Assembly (NCBI RefSeq): GCF_000325665.1
Contig: NC_019908.1
Span: 1,488,001 to 1,552,000, forward strand
DNA: 64,000 bases
Direction: 5' to 3'
Source: Brachyspira pilosicoli P43/6/78
GTDB lineage: Bacteria > Spirochaetota > Brachyspiria > Brachyspirales > Brachyspiraceae
A program made the translations under genes and the position numbers. This document shows, piece after piece, positions 27,455 to 36,408 of this stretch (positions within the stretch are counted from its first letter, which is position 1; the number at the start of each line of letters is the position of its first letter). The notes under the pieces were generated by a model. The model made no database searches. It was not told the DNA's origin and saw nothing but the letters and a program-made list of their open reading frames with translations.

Positions 27455-29380
27455 TTATTTTTTATCCTTGCTTACAGAATACTTATAAATCCAAGCAGCA
27501 AATAGTATAAATATTATAAATGTAATAGCATTGCTTTGAGGAACAATTTTTGAACCAAAATTAATAGCAACATTCAAAGCAGCCATAACACCTATAAATA
27601 TACCAGTAATAGCATCACCTGCAACTAAACCAGAAGCAAGCAATATACCTTTTTCAACAGCCTCAGTTTTTTCTTCTTCTTTGTCTTTAAACTTCATTTC
27701 AACTAATTTTCTTACTATACCGCCAATAAATATAGTAGTAGTTAAAGTGATAGGCAAATATAAACCTAAAGCTACAGGAAGAATAGGAAGTTTAGCTAAA
27801 GCACAAAATACTGCAATAGAAGCTCCAATTATAACCAAAGTCCAAGGTAACTGAGCAGTCATAATACCTTCAACTATAAGTTTCATCAAAGTAGCCTGAG
27901 GAGCAGGAACAGCCTCACTACCAATACCATAAGCAGTCTGCATAAGTATAACAGTAGCAGCAGCACCAACAGAAGCCACACAAAGAGCTATAAACATACC
28001 AATTTGTATATTTTTAGGAGAACCGCCAATTATAAAAGTAGATTTCAAAGACTGAGCAACACCTCCTGCAGTAGCAGTAGATACACATACAACACCGCAA
28101 ACAACAAGAGACATTCTAATACCCTCTTCACCAATATTGCCTGTTAATTTGAAAGCAGTAGCAACAATTAAAAGAGTAGCAATAGTCATACCAGAAACAG
28201 GGTTATTACTAGCACCAATAACTCCAACCATTCTTGCAGATACAACAGCAAAGAAGAAACAGAATACTACAGCCAATATACCGCCTAATATTCCGCCTCC
28301 AATTATAGGAACAAGCCAAGTAGCTAAAAAGCCAAATATAGCAGCAGTAATAAGCCATATTATAGGAGCATCTTGATTGATTCTGTCATGATTATCACTA
28401 GCACCCTTCTCACCCATACCAGCTATAGACTTTTTGAAAGAATCTATAATTGTAGGAAGAGATTTAGCTAAAGAGATAAAACCTCCCATAGCAACAGCAC
28501 CAGCACCAATATATCTTATATAACTGCCCCAAACTTCCTGAGCAGACATTTCTGATATCAAAGTAGTAGAAGGGAATATAGGAGTATTAATTAAACTTCC
28601 AAAATATTTAATGATAGGTATAAGACCAAGCCAAGCAACTATACCGCCTGCAAACATTAATGATGAAGTTTCAAGTCCAATAATAAAACCAACACCAAGA
28701 AGTGAAGCTAAAGTATCAACTCCAAGCATAGTTTTTTCATAAGGCTTAATTATGTAAGTAGCACTCTCTTTCCAAAAACCAAATCCGCCAGATAAAAGTT
28801 TGTATCCAACACCAGCAATAATACCAGTAATCATATACTTAAAACCTTTACCGCCCTCAGAGCCTATTACCAACACTTCAGCCTGAGCCATAGCTTCAGG
28901 ATAAACTAAAGAACCATGCTCTTCTACTATCAAATATTTTCTTACAGGAGTAATGAAAAAACAACCCATAAATCCGCCGATAATAGTAACAATTATTACG
29001 GTAAATATTGAAAGCCCCATACCAAACAATATTAAAGCAGGCAAAATAAATATTATACCGCCCGCAATAGATTCACCAACTGCAGTAAGTGATGCTGCAA
29101 AGTTAGCTTCTAATATGTTATTTCTTTTAAATAAAGCTTTAAACACACCAGTAGCAAGTATAGCACCAGGTATACCAGCAGATATTGTAAGACCTACTTT
29201 CAATCCTAAATAAGTATTAGCAGCCGCAAAAACTATAGCCAATATAACACCAAGTATTATAGAATAACCAGTCATCTCCGGCATCACAGTAGTAGCAGGT
29301 ATAAAAGGAACATAATCTTCACCCTTTATTCCGCCATAAGCATTTTTTGATAGCTTTCTAGCCTCTTCTTTAATAGACAT
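27455..29380 (-). CDS. OPT-family oligopeptide transporter
   Basis: A 641-residue highly hydrophobic protein with the OPT signatures ANTYLGLKVGLTISAGIPGAIL near the N-terminus, YPEAMAQAEVL, and GMTIATLL in the second half. It is a proton-coupled importer of peptides or metal-chelates in the inner membrane. It is followed upstream in transcription by pepD (59 bp between them, same strand), and the pair would import and hydrolyse small peptides. Length and membrane-segment number are typical. Confidence 0.93.
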   Translation of the reverse strand: MSIKEEARKLSKNAYGGIKGEDYVPFIPATTVMPEMTGYSIILGVILAIVFAAANTYLGLKVGLTISAGIPGAILATGVFKALFKRNNILEANFAASLTAVGESIAGGIIFILPALILFGMGLSIFTVIIVTIIGGFMGCFFITPVRKYLIVEEHGSLVYPEAMAQAEVLVIGSEGGKGFKYMITGIIAGVGYKLLSGGFGFWKESATYIIKPYEKTMLGVDTLASLLGVGFIIGLETSSLMFAGGIVAWLGLIPIIKYFGSLINTPIFPSTTLISEMSAQEVWGSYIRYIGAGAVAMGGFISLAKSLPTIIDSFKKSIAGMGEKGASDNHDRINQDAPIIWLITAAIFGFLATWLVPIIGGGILGGILAVVFCFFFAVVSARMVGVIGASNNPVSGMTIATLLIVATAFKLTGNIGEEGIRMSLVVCGVVCVSTATAGGVAQSLKSTFIIGGSPKNIQIGMFIALCVASVGAAATVILMQTAYGIGSEAVPAPQATLMKLIVEGIMTAQLPWTLVIIGASIAVFCALAKLPILPVALGLYLPITLTTTIFIGGIVRKLVEMKFKDKEEEKTEAVEKGILLASGLVAGDAITGIFIGVMAALNVAINFGSKIVPQSNAITFIIFILFAAWIYKYSVSKDKK

Positions 29381-29439
29381 TCCTATTTCTCTCCCTATTT
29401 TTTATTATTATTTAATATTTTTTATTTAAGTATTTTTGT

Positions 29440-30879
29440 TTAAGCAATACTTATAACAAGCTCTTTCAAGAATCTCCACATTCTATCAACAGAAGATATA
29501 CTCAAATGCTCAGCAGGTGTATGTACATCTTTAATATCTGGACCTATACTTATCATATCAACATCTGGCAAAGGCTTTTTAAGTATTCCGCATTCTAATC
29601 CTGCATGTATAGCCTCTATTTTTGCATCTTTTCCTGTAACTTTCTTATAAACATTCAATGCTATATCTTTAACTTTTGAATTAGCATCATATTCCCAAGC
29701 AGGATAACCATTAGACATTTGGAAAGAAGCTTTTGTCATATGAGCAGCAGATTCTATCTTTAAACCTATCTCTTTAGATGAGCTTTCTACAGAACTTCTT
29801 ACTGATATAGTAAATCTTAATTTTCCATCTTCTTCTTTTAATACGCCATTGTTACAGCTAGTCTGAACTAAACCTTCTATATCTTTACTCATATAAGCAA
29901 CACCATCTGGAACAAGCATCATAAAGTTAATAACATTATTGCTCAATTCTTTAGTAAAGCTTTCTTTAACATCTGAAGCCTCTGAAACATTTATAACCAT
30001 ATCAGGGTCTTCTACTCTATATTCATTTTTTATGTTTTTAGCAACTTCTTCTAAAGTCTTTTTTACTTTACTAATATCTTTAGAAACTACTAAAGCCTCT
30101 GCATGTTTTGCTATAGCATTATGTTTAGCACCGCCTTCTATATGTGATATAACAACATCATCTCTTACAGCATATAATAATCTGCCAAGCAATTTTATAG
30201 CATTAGCTCTTTGTTTAATAATTTCTATTCCAGAGTGTCCGCCTTTAAGTCCTGATACTTCTATCTTTAAAGCCTTTCCATCTGCTTTTTCTCTTTTAAT
30301 ATCAAAATCTGTTAAAGTGTTCATTCCGCCAGCACAGCTTACCAAAAATATTCCCTCTTCTTCTCCATCTATATTAATCATAGTTTTACCGTCTATATGC
30401 TCACCAGTAATAGCAATAGCTCCGTCCATACCAGTTTCTTCTGCAGTAGTAGCTAGTAATTCTATAGGAGGGTGAGGCAAGTCTTTAGAATCAAGCAATG
30501 CCATACCCATAGCTATAGCAATACCGTCATCGCCTCCAAGTGTTGTATTATTAGCTCTTAATATATCGCCCTCTACTATCATTTCTATAGGGTCTTTTCT
30601 AAAATCATGCTTAGAGTCTTTTGTTTTTTCGCATACCATATCAACATGACCTTGTATTATTACGGCAGGCTTGTTTTCGTATCCGCTTGTACCTTTCTTC
30701 TTTATAATTACATTCATAGCACTATCTTGATATACTTCCAAATTTCTATCTTTAGCAAACTTTACCAAAAAATCACTAATCTCTTTTTCATGTCCTGATT
30801 CTCTTGGTATTTTATTTATTTCATTGAACCATTTGAATACTTCTTTTGATTCTATTGAATTAAAAGCATTTAAATCCAT
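29440..30879 (-). CDS. pepD: Aminoacyl-histidine dipeptidase (PepD)
   Basis: A 479-residue M20-type metallopeptidase. Metal ligands appear in IQGHVDMVCEK, LGGDDGIA and TAEETGMDGA, and the late IHAGLECG with the final HTPAEHLS are typical of PepD. It cleaves Xaa-His and other dipeptides in the cytoplasm. It starts the pepD-OPT transcription unit. An AGGAG site precedes the ATG. Confidence 0.95.
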   Translation of the reverse strand: MDLNAFNSIESKEVFKWFNEINKIPRESGHEKEISDFLVKFAKDRNLEVYQDSAMNVIIKKKGTSGYENKPAVIIQGHVDMVCEKTKDSKHDFRKDPIEMIVEGDILRANNTTLGGDDGIAIAMGMALLDSKDLPHPPIELLATTAEETGMDGAIAITGEHIDGKTMINIDGEEEGIFLVSCAGGMNTLTDFDIKREKADGKALKIEVSGLKGGHSGIEIIKQRANAIKLLGRLLYAVRDDVVISHIEGGAKHNAIAKHAEALVVSKDISKVKKTLEEVAKNIKNEYRVEDPDMVINVSEASDVKESFTKELSNNVINFMMLVPDGVAYMSKDIEGLVQTSCNNGVLKEEDGKLRFTISVRSSVESSSKEIGLKIESAAHMTKASFQMSNGYPAWEYDANSKVKDIALNVYKKVTGKDAKIEAIHAGLECGILKKPLPDVDMISIGPDIKDVHTPAEHLSISSVDRMWRFLKELVISIA

Positions 30880-31060
30880 AGTATATTACTCCTTAAAATA
30901 ATATAAGTTATTTTTATTATTTTGTACTTTTATTAGTATAATAAATAATATAAAAATTGTCAAAAAAAATTAATAATATATCAAAAAATTTACTTTTATG
31001 TAACTTCAAGTAGTAATATACTTTATTGTTTATAATATAATTTCATAAATAAATTTTATT

Positions 31061-31384
31061 CTAACTCCCCACCCAATAGGCTTTTTGTTTTTTACTAAAA
31101 TCTTAAATTATATTTATTTTTTTAGTTACACTCTAATTTTTGTTTCCCACCCTAGTTTTTTAAAAATTTGTAATCTACTCACCGCACGGTAGAGCAAGCA
31201 AAATATATAAATAATTTTAAAATTTAACTTTAATCTTATATTTATAAATTTACACACCGTGCGGTAAGTTGGCATTAAATCAAATCAAAGCTTGGGCGGG
31301 GGCTAACATTTCTAATTAGGCAATAAATATAAAAAAAAATAAAACTTCTTAAAAATATTCAAAAAAACATGAAGGGCGGGGCTG
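31061..31384. repeat. Inverted-repeat intergenic element upstream of fba
   Basis: The 607-bp spacer 30880-31486 holds no gene. It contains nested inverted arms. An outer imperfect pair is CTAACTCCCCACCCAA (31061-31076) with TTGGGCGGGGGCTAAC (31292-31307). An inner exact pair is ACCGCACGGT (31181-31190) with ACCGTGCGGT (31256-31265). CCCACCCTAG (31146-31155) and GAAGGGCGGGGCTG (31371-31384) form a further related pair. The G/C blocks are set in otherwise AT-only DNA, like a small non-autonomous element. Confidence 0.6.
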
Positions 31385-31486
31385 TATATAAAACTCTATA
31401 CCAAAATATAAAAAGCATATATTTACTTGAAAAATTATTATTTTTGTTATATCATTAAAATATATTTTATAAAATTGGAGTGAAAT

Positions 31487-32449
31487 ATGGTTAAATTTGC
31501 CGACTTAGGTCTTGTTAATAGTAGAGACCTTTTTAAAAAAGCTATTAGCGGCGGTTATGCTATTCCAGCATTTAACTTTAATAATATGGAACAACTTCAG
31601 GCTATAGTACAGGCTTGTGTAGAAACTAAAAGCCCTGTTATTATTCAAGTATCTTCTGGTGCTAGAAAATATGCTAATCAAACATTATTAAGATATATGG
31701 CTCAAGGAGCTGTGGAATATGCTAAAGAATTAGGTGTTAATGTACCTATAGTATTACACCTTGACCATGGTGATAGCTTAGAACTTTGTAAAAGCTGTAT
31801 TGAATATGGTTTCTCTTCTGTTATGATAGACGGAAGCCATCATGATTACAATACAAATGTTGAACTTACTAGAAGCGTTGTAGAGTATGCTCATAAATAT
31901 GATGTTACTGTTGAAGGAGAATTGGGTGTACTTGCTGGTGTAGAAGATGATGTTGTAGCTGAAAGTCATACTTATACTAGACCTGAAGAAGTAGAAGATT
32001 TCGTTAAAAAAACAGGTGTTGATTCACTTGCTATATCTATTGGTACTAGTCACGGTGCTTATAAATTCAAGCCTGGTCAAAACCCTCAAATAAGATTAGA
32101 TATTCTTAAAGAAATTGAGAAAAAGATTCCAGGATTTCCTATTGTACTTCATGGTTCTTCAAGCGTACCTCAAGAATATGTTAAAATGATTAATGAAAAT
32201 GGCGGTAAACTTGATGATGCTATAGGTATTCCAGAAGAGCAATTAAGAGAAGCTTCTAAGAGTGCAGTTTGTAAAATCAATATCGACAGCGATTCAAGAC
32301 TTGCTATGACTGCTGCTATTAGAAAAGTATTCCATGATAACCCTAAAGAATTTGACCCTCGTAAATATTTAGGACCTGCTCGTGATGAAATGAAAAAACT
32401 TTATATTCATAAAATAATGAATGTATTAGGTTCAAATGGTAAAATATAA
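31487..32449 (+). CDS. fba: Class II fructose-bisphosphate aldolase
   Basis: A 320-residue zinc aldolase with LHLDHGDSLE, EGELGVLAGVEDD, GTSHGAYKF and VLHGSSSVP, which carry the metal and substrate ligands. It interconverts fructose 1,6-bisphosphate with triose phosphates in glycolysis and gluconeogenesis. A TTGGAG site precedes the ATG by 6 bp. Codon use is the most regular in the window, as expected for a highly expressed gene. A tiny basic ORF follows 24 bp downstream. Confidence 0.97.
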   Translation: MVKFADLGLVNSRDLFKKAISGGYAIPAFNFNNMEQLQAIVQACVETKSPVIIQVSSGARKYANQTLLRYMAQGAVEYAKELGVNVPIVLHLDHGDSLELCKSCIEYGFSSVMIDGSHHDYNTNVELTRSVVEYAHKYDVTVEGELGVLAGVEDDVVAESHTYTRPEEVEDFVKKTGVDSLAISIGTSHGAYKFKPGQNPQIRLDILKEIEKKIPGFPIVLHGSSSVPQEYVKMINENGGKLDDAIGIPEEQLREASKSAVCKINIDSDSRLAMTAAIRKVFHDNPKEFDPRKYLGPARDEMKKLYIHKIMNVLGSNGKI

Positions 32450-32473
32450 TAAAAATTAAAGGAGATATATACT

Positions 32474-32566
32474 GTGGGAAAACAACATAGAAAAGTAGTG
32501 AAACGCAAAAGAGCTTTAAGAAGAATCAAAAGACAAAAAGATGCTCTTAATGCTAAAGCTAAATAA
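32474..32566 (+). CDS. Very small, highly basic protein
   Basis: A 30-codon frame starts at a GTG with GGAG 9 bp upstream and begins MGKQHRKVVKRKRALRRIKR; about half the residues are Lys or Arg. Short proteins opening with MGK-HRKV-KRKRR occur in other spirochaetes and in Bacteroidetes/Chlorobi and look like ribosome-associated basic peptides. Its place between fba and a clean terminator suggests co-expression with aldolase at high level. Its function is not known. Confidence 0.7.
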   Translation: MGKQHRKVVKRKRALRRIKRQKDALNAKAK

Positions 32567-32579
32567 ACAAGATTTTTTT

Positions 32580-32615
32580 AAGGGTGTAAGTTTTTTCTTA
32601 TACCCTTAATTTTTT
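32580..32615 (+). terminator. Intrinsic terminator of fba and the small basic gene
   Basis: Arms AAGGGTGTAAG and CTTATACCCTT close on a T6 loop and are followed by a T run. Confidence 0.85.
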
Positions 32616-32732
32616 GTTAGTAATTTGATAATAAATCATTAGTAAAATAAATATATTTAATAAATAATTCAATATAATTAAAACATTTTATTTTTAAACA
32701 ACATTTAAAATTATTTTATTTAAGGTAGAAAA

Positions 32733-33641
32733 ATGAAAAAGATTATTATATCAATATTAGTAATATTTTTTGTAATCTCTTGTACTAATCAAAACAATGT
32801 AAATAATAAATCCCCTCTTGCAATTCAAACAGATTTTGGAAGAAAGGATAATGCTGTAGCAAGCATGTATGGGGTTGCTCTTAGTGTAGATAAAGATTTA
32901 AAAGTTTATGACCTTACACATGAAATACCTGCATACAATATATGGGAGGCTGCTTTAAGACTTGACCAAACTGCTAGGTATTGGCCTGAAGGTACTGTGT
33001 TTGTTAGTGTGGTAGACCCTGGTGTTGGTACTGATAGAAAATCGGTTGTTATGAAGACTAAAAATAATTATTACTTTGTTACTCCAGATAATGGTACTTT
33101 AACTTTTGTTGCAGAGTCTTTAGGAGTAGAAGAAGTAAGAGAAATTGATGAAGTAAAAAATAGACTTACAAACTCACAAGAATCATACACTTTCCATGGA
33201 AGAGATGTTTATGTTTATACTGGGGCTAAACTTGCCTCTAAGCAAATTACTTTTGAAGAGGTTGGTCAATCTTTAGGAACTAATATAACAAAAATTGAAT
33301 ATCAAAAAGCTAAATATGAGAATGGAGTTTTTTATGCTAATATACCTGTGCTTGATATTCAATATGGTAATGTATGGTCATCACTTCCTCGTAAATTAAT
33401 GATTGATAATGGAATTAATACGGGAGACACTCTCAATGTAAAAATATATAATTATAATGAGCTTGTATGGACTGGAGACGTTAAGCTTGTAAATACTTTT
33501 GGAGATGTACCTGAAAACGAAAATATGGCTTATTTTAATTCTGAACTTAATTTTTCTCTAGCTATTAATATGGGTAATTTCTCTGAAAGATATAAAGTAT
33601 ATAGCGGACCTAATTGGAGTATGGAAATTACAAAAAAATAA
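32733..33641 (+). CDS. SAM hydroxide adenosyltransferase (DUF62) as a lipoprotein
   Basis: 302 residues. The N-terminus ends in the lipobox VISC, so Cys17 would be lipidated after export. The rest is a DUF62/SAM hydrolase protein: QTDFGRKDNAV, VVDPGVGTDRK and TFHGRDVYVYTGA supply the Asp, Arg and His of the family's active site. Relatives hydrolyse S-adenosylmethionine to adenosine and methionine, and the halogenases FlA and SalL share the fold. Export of a SAM-using enzyme is unexpected. Upstream is the terminator of the aldolase unit. Confidence 0.85.
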   Translation: MKKIIISILVIFFVISCTNQNNVNNKSPLAIQTDFGRKDNAVASMYGVALSVDKDLKVYDLTHEIPAYNIWEAALRLDQTARYWPEGTVFVSVVDPGVGTDRKSVVMKTKNNYYFVTPDNGTLTFVAESLGVEEVREIDEVKNRLTNSQESYTFHGRDVYVYTGAKLASKQITFEEVGQSLGTNITKIEYQKAKYENGVFYANIPVLDIQYGNVWSSLPRKLMIDNGINTGDTLNVKIYNYNELVWTGDVKLVNTFGDVPENENMAYFNSELNFSLAINMGNFSERYKVYSGPNWSMEITKK

Positions 33642-33648
33642 TAAAAAA

Positions 33649-33690
33649 TTATAATGATGGGTTTTACAAAAAGCCCATTATTATAATTTA
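33649..33690 (+). terminator. Terminator-like hairpin after the DUF62 gene
   Basis: Long near-perfect arms (TTATAATGATGGG against GCCCATTATTATAA) lie directly after the DUF62 stop. The following T tract is short, and the uracil-DNA glycosylase gene starts 14 bp later, so some read-through is likely. Confidence 0.65.
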
Positions 33691-33703
33691 TAGTAATATA
33701 AAT

Positions 33704-34414
33704 ATGACAAAAATAGAACAATATCTCTTAAATACAAACAAAATAAAATTTTTCGATACTATTCACTGTGATAAAAATAAAAAGATAATAATAAAAAACA
33801 AGCATCTCAAAAAAACTAACGGAGTACAGATGGAAATAAAAAATACAGAAATAAAAAATGAAGAGTTAAAGAAACTATATCAAACTATAACTAAATGTAT
33901 GAAATGCGAAGCTTTATGCAGCACTCGTAAAAATGTGGTATTTGGAAGAGGAGATGAAAAACCTGATATAGTATTTGTAGGAGAAGCTCCTGGTGCTGAT
34001 GAAGATAAATTAGGTTTTCCTTTTGTAGGGAGAGCTGGTAAATTATTAGATAAGTGGATTGAGAAGCTAAACATTTCTAACTACTATATTATGAATGCTT
34101 TAAAATGCCGTCCGCCTGAAAATAGAGACCCGCTTTTAGAAGAAAAAGATAATTGCAGAGAGTTCTTTACAAAGCAACTTGAAATATTAAATCCAAAAAT
34201 TATATGTGCATTGGGAAGACATGGTTTTTCTAACCTTGTAGATTTTGATTTAAAAACTCCTTTTGGAAAAGTGAGAAACAATATTCATTATTATAATAAC
34301 ATACCTGTAATTGCAACATATCACCCTGCATATATATTGAGAAATCAAAAAGAAGAAATAAAAGTAATAGAAGATTTGGAGTTTATGATGAGGGAATTAG
34401 AAAAACTAAAATAA
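33704..34414 (+). CDS. Type-4 (Fe-S) uracil-DNA glycosylase
   Basis: 236 residues from the ATG at 33704; the longer frame from 33614 overlaps the preceding gene and a hairpin and is unlikely. The four iron-sulfur cysteines appear in KCMKCEALC and NALKCRPPENRDP followed by DNC. The active-site loops are VGEAPGADEDKLGFPFVGRAGKLLD and TYHPAYILR. It removes uracil from DNA. The N-terminal extension of about 55 residues is lysine/asparagine-rich; a start at 33831 is an alternative. Confidence 0.92.
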   Translation: MTKIEQYLLNTNKIKFFDTIHCDKNKKIIIKNKHLKKTNGVQMEIKNTEIKNEELKKLYQTITKCMKCEALCSTRKNVVFGRGDEKPDIVFVGEAPGADEDKLGFPFVGRAGKLLDKWIEKLNISNYYIMNALKCRPPENRDPLLEEKDNCREFFTKQLEILNPKIICALGRHGFSNLVDFDLKTPFGKVRNNIHYYNNIPVIATYHPAYILRNQKEEIKVIEDLEFMMRELEKLK

Positions 34415-34435
34415 TTATATTTTATGTATAGTGAA

Positions 34436-34610
34436 AATTTTTAAGTTTCTTTGTTCTTTTTCCCGCCGCAAAAAGAACCAAAAAGTGCAAATGCTTTAGC
34501 TTAAAATTTTAGTTCTTTGCGAAACGTATTCGAAGGGTAAAACTTTGACGAAGTCAGCACCGCGTAGCTACAGGAAAAAGTTGAATAAAATAAACTTATA
34601 TGACAAAATA
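34436..34610. repeat. Composite intergenic repeat, copy 3
   Basis: This lies between the uracil-DNA glycosylase and ankyrin genes. It holds GTTCTTTTTCCCGCCGCAAA and AGAACCAAAAAGTGC in one orientation and AACTTTGACGAAGTC (34541-34555) with GGAAAAAGTTGAAT (34573-34586) in the other, that is, two end modules facing each other. The stems are GTTCTTTTT/AAAAAGAAC and AACTTT/AAAGTT. Confidence 0.7.
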
Positions 34611-34649
34611 TACTTGTTTTGATATAAACTTTTTTATTAGGAAACGGAT

Positions 34650-35486
34650 TTGAAAAGAATAATATTACTATTTTGTTTAAGTGCTTGTTTATACGCTCAA
34701 GAATTTGATTATCTATTACCAGACGATTTTGACACAAATGAATATAAAGAATATTATACAAATGATAAAGAAGAGCATATAGAAAACAAAAAAACAAACA
34801 CCCCCACAAAACCAACTATATTCGACTATATAAACCCTTCATATAAAATAAAAGATACAATAATTAATCTTCAAAACTATATTGACAAAGGCGGAGATAT
34901 TAATGCCACAAACACAAACGGCAACACTATTTTAATGGAAGCTTCAGCAATAGGCTATTACGATTTAGTTGACTATATAATAGATAAAAAAGCAGAAATA
35001 AATATTACAAACTCAAATGGTGAAAATGCTTTAATACTATCAGCAGATTATCCATATATATTAAATCTTCTTATAGAAAATAATGCAGATGTAAATGCTA
35101 TAGACAATAAAGGAAAAACAGCCCTTCTCACTGCTGCAGAAAAAGGAAATATTATGTCTGTACAATTACTTATAAAAGAGAAAAGTAATATTAGCCAAAG
35201 GGATATTTTAGGTAAAAACATATTGATGTATGCTGTTGAAAGTGAGAATTTAAACTTAGTGAAATATTTAGTAGAAAAAGTAAAAGTGGATATTAATGAA
35301 AAAGATGACTGGGGACAGAATGCTATATTTTATGTTACAAAAATAGAAATGGCTAGATATTTAATTTACAATGATATAGATTATAAAAGCAGAAACTCAA
35401 TTGGATTAAAAGCTCATGAAGTGTTAAAATATAATAATAAAATAAATGTGTCTAACTATTTACAAAAATTGTATAATGATGAATAA
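34650..35486 (+). CDS. Exported ankyrin-repeat protein
   Basis: 278 residues with a TTG start and AGGA upstream. The signal peptide KRIILLFCLSACLYAQ probably ends at Tyr-Ala-Gln (a lipobox is not convincing). A polar linker (about 20-65) leads to about six ankyrin repeats (for example GDINATNTNGNTILMEASAIG, ADVNAIDNKGKTALLTAAEKG). It should bind a protein partner in the periplasm or at the cell surface. Exported ankyrin proteins are common in Brachyspira. It is followed 63 bp later by a second exported protein. Confidence 0.82.
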   Translation: MKRIILLFCLSACLYAQEFDYLLPDDFDTNEYKEYYTNDKEEHIENKKTNTPTKPTIFDYINPSYKIKDTIINLQNYIDKGGDINATNTNGNTILMEASAIGYYDLVDYIIDKKAEINITNSNGENALILSADYPYILNLLIENNADVNAIDNKGKTALLTAAEKGNIMSVQLLIKEKSNISQRDILGKNILMYAVESENLNLVKYLVEKVKVDINEKDDWGQNAIFYVTKIEMARYLIYNDIDYKSRNSIGLKAHEVLKYNNKINVSNYLQKLYNDE

Positions 35487-35549
35487 TAAAAATGTCTTTA
35501 AGTATTTTTTATATAAACCGAAAATATTTGCAGTATATTGGAGAGTATA

Positions 35550-36389
35550 ATGAATATCAAAGTTATCTTATTATTTATAAGTATAAACATACTTCTATTT
35601 GCACAATCTACTTCCAATGTTGGAGATAATAATATATTAATAAATACCGGAGTAGGAAGAGTAGATTATACAACATATACAATATATGCTGATGCTACTG
35701 CTGATATTCTCACAGATAAAGTTTTACACCCAGAGGCATTATTAATACTTCAAGAACAGGCAGAAGAAGAAACTTTTAGAACTCTTTATCAGACTTTAGG
35801 TAATATTATAGTTAATGGTGATTATACAGTTTATAACATTATAGAAGAAAATGCTAAATTAAGAGAAGATGTTATGGACTTTGTTAATGATGCAAGACTT
35901 TTAGGGGTGTCCTATCCTAGCAGAACAAGCGTTAAAGTATTAATGGCTTTAGATATTATCACTAATCAGTTAATGTCAAACTTTATACAAAATATGAATA
36001 CTTACAAACCTACACCAATAGTAACATATATTGATGCTGGTACTGATTATGACGGACTTGTAATTGATGCTAGAGGAATAGGTTTTAAACCTTCCTTATT
36101 TCCTACAATATATAATGAAAATGGCGATGCTATTTATGATATTGCTTATATAGACAAGAAAATTGCTTCTACTAATGGATATATAAAATATTCTACAAAC
36201 TCATTTTTAACTAATCAAATATCTACAAATATTACAGGCAAAAAACCATATAATATAGTAGCTTGGAGTACTAGAGGAAAATTCGCTAGTGATTTGGTGA
36301 TAGGAAATGAAGATGCTAGTATTATATTAAGTGCCAAAAAATTAAAAGAGGCTATTAGAAATTGTAAGGTTACAGTTATAATAGACTAA
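35550..36389 (+). CDS. Exported LPP20/FlgP-like protein
   Basis: 279 residues from the ATG at 35550, 6 bp behind TTGGAGAG; the longer frame is not needed. The signal peptide NIKVILLFISINILLFAQ is clear. The C-terminal part has TDYDGLVIDARGIGFKPSLFPTIYNENGDAIY, a pattern recurring in LPP20/FlgP- and FlgT-related envelope proteins, after a domain in which Asp-Ala-Thr-Ala-Asp and an RTSVKV motif are visible. An envelope or flagella-linked structural role is inferred. Confidence 0.6.
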   Translation: MNIKVILLFISINILLFAQSTSNVGDNNILINTGVGRVDYTTYTIYADATADILTDKVLHPEALLILQEQAEEETFRTLYQTLGNIIVNGDYTVYNIIEENAKLREDVMDFVNDARLLGVSYPSRTSVKVLMALDIITNQLMSNFIQNMNTYKPTPIVTYIDAGTDYDGLVIDARGIGFKPSLFPTIYNENGDAIYDIAYIDKKIASTNGYIKYSTNSFLTNQISTNITGKKPYNIVAWSTRGKFASDLVIGNEDASIILSAKKLKEAIRNCKVTVIID

Positions 36390-36408
36390 TAATAAGCTTT
36401 TTAATATT

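Noticed and set aside
33614-33703. Longer start for uracil-DNA glycosylase
   Set aside because: It overlaps the previous gene and its hairpin; the ATG at 33704 is better placed.
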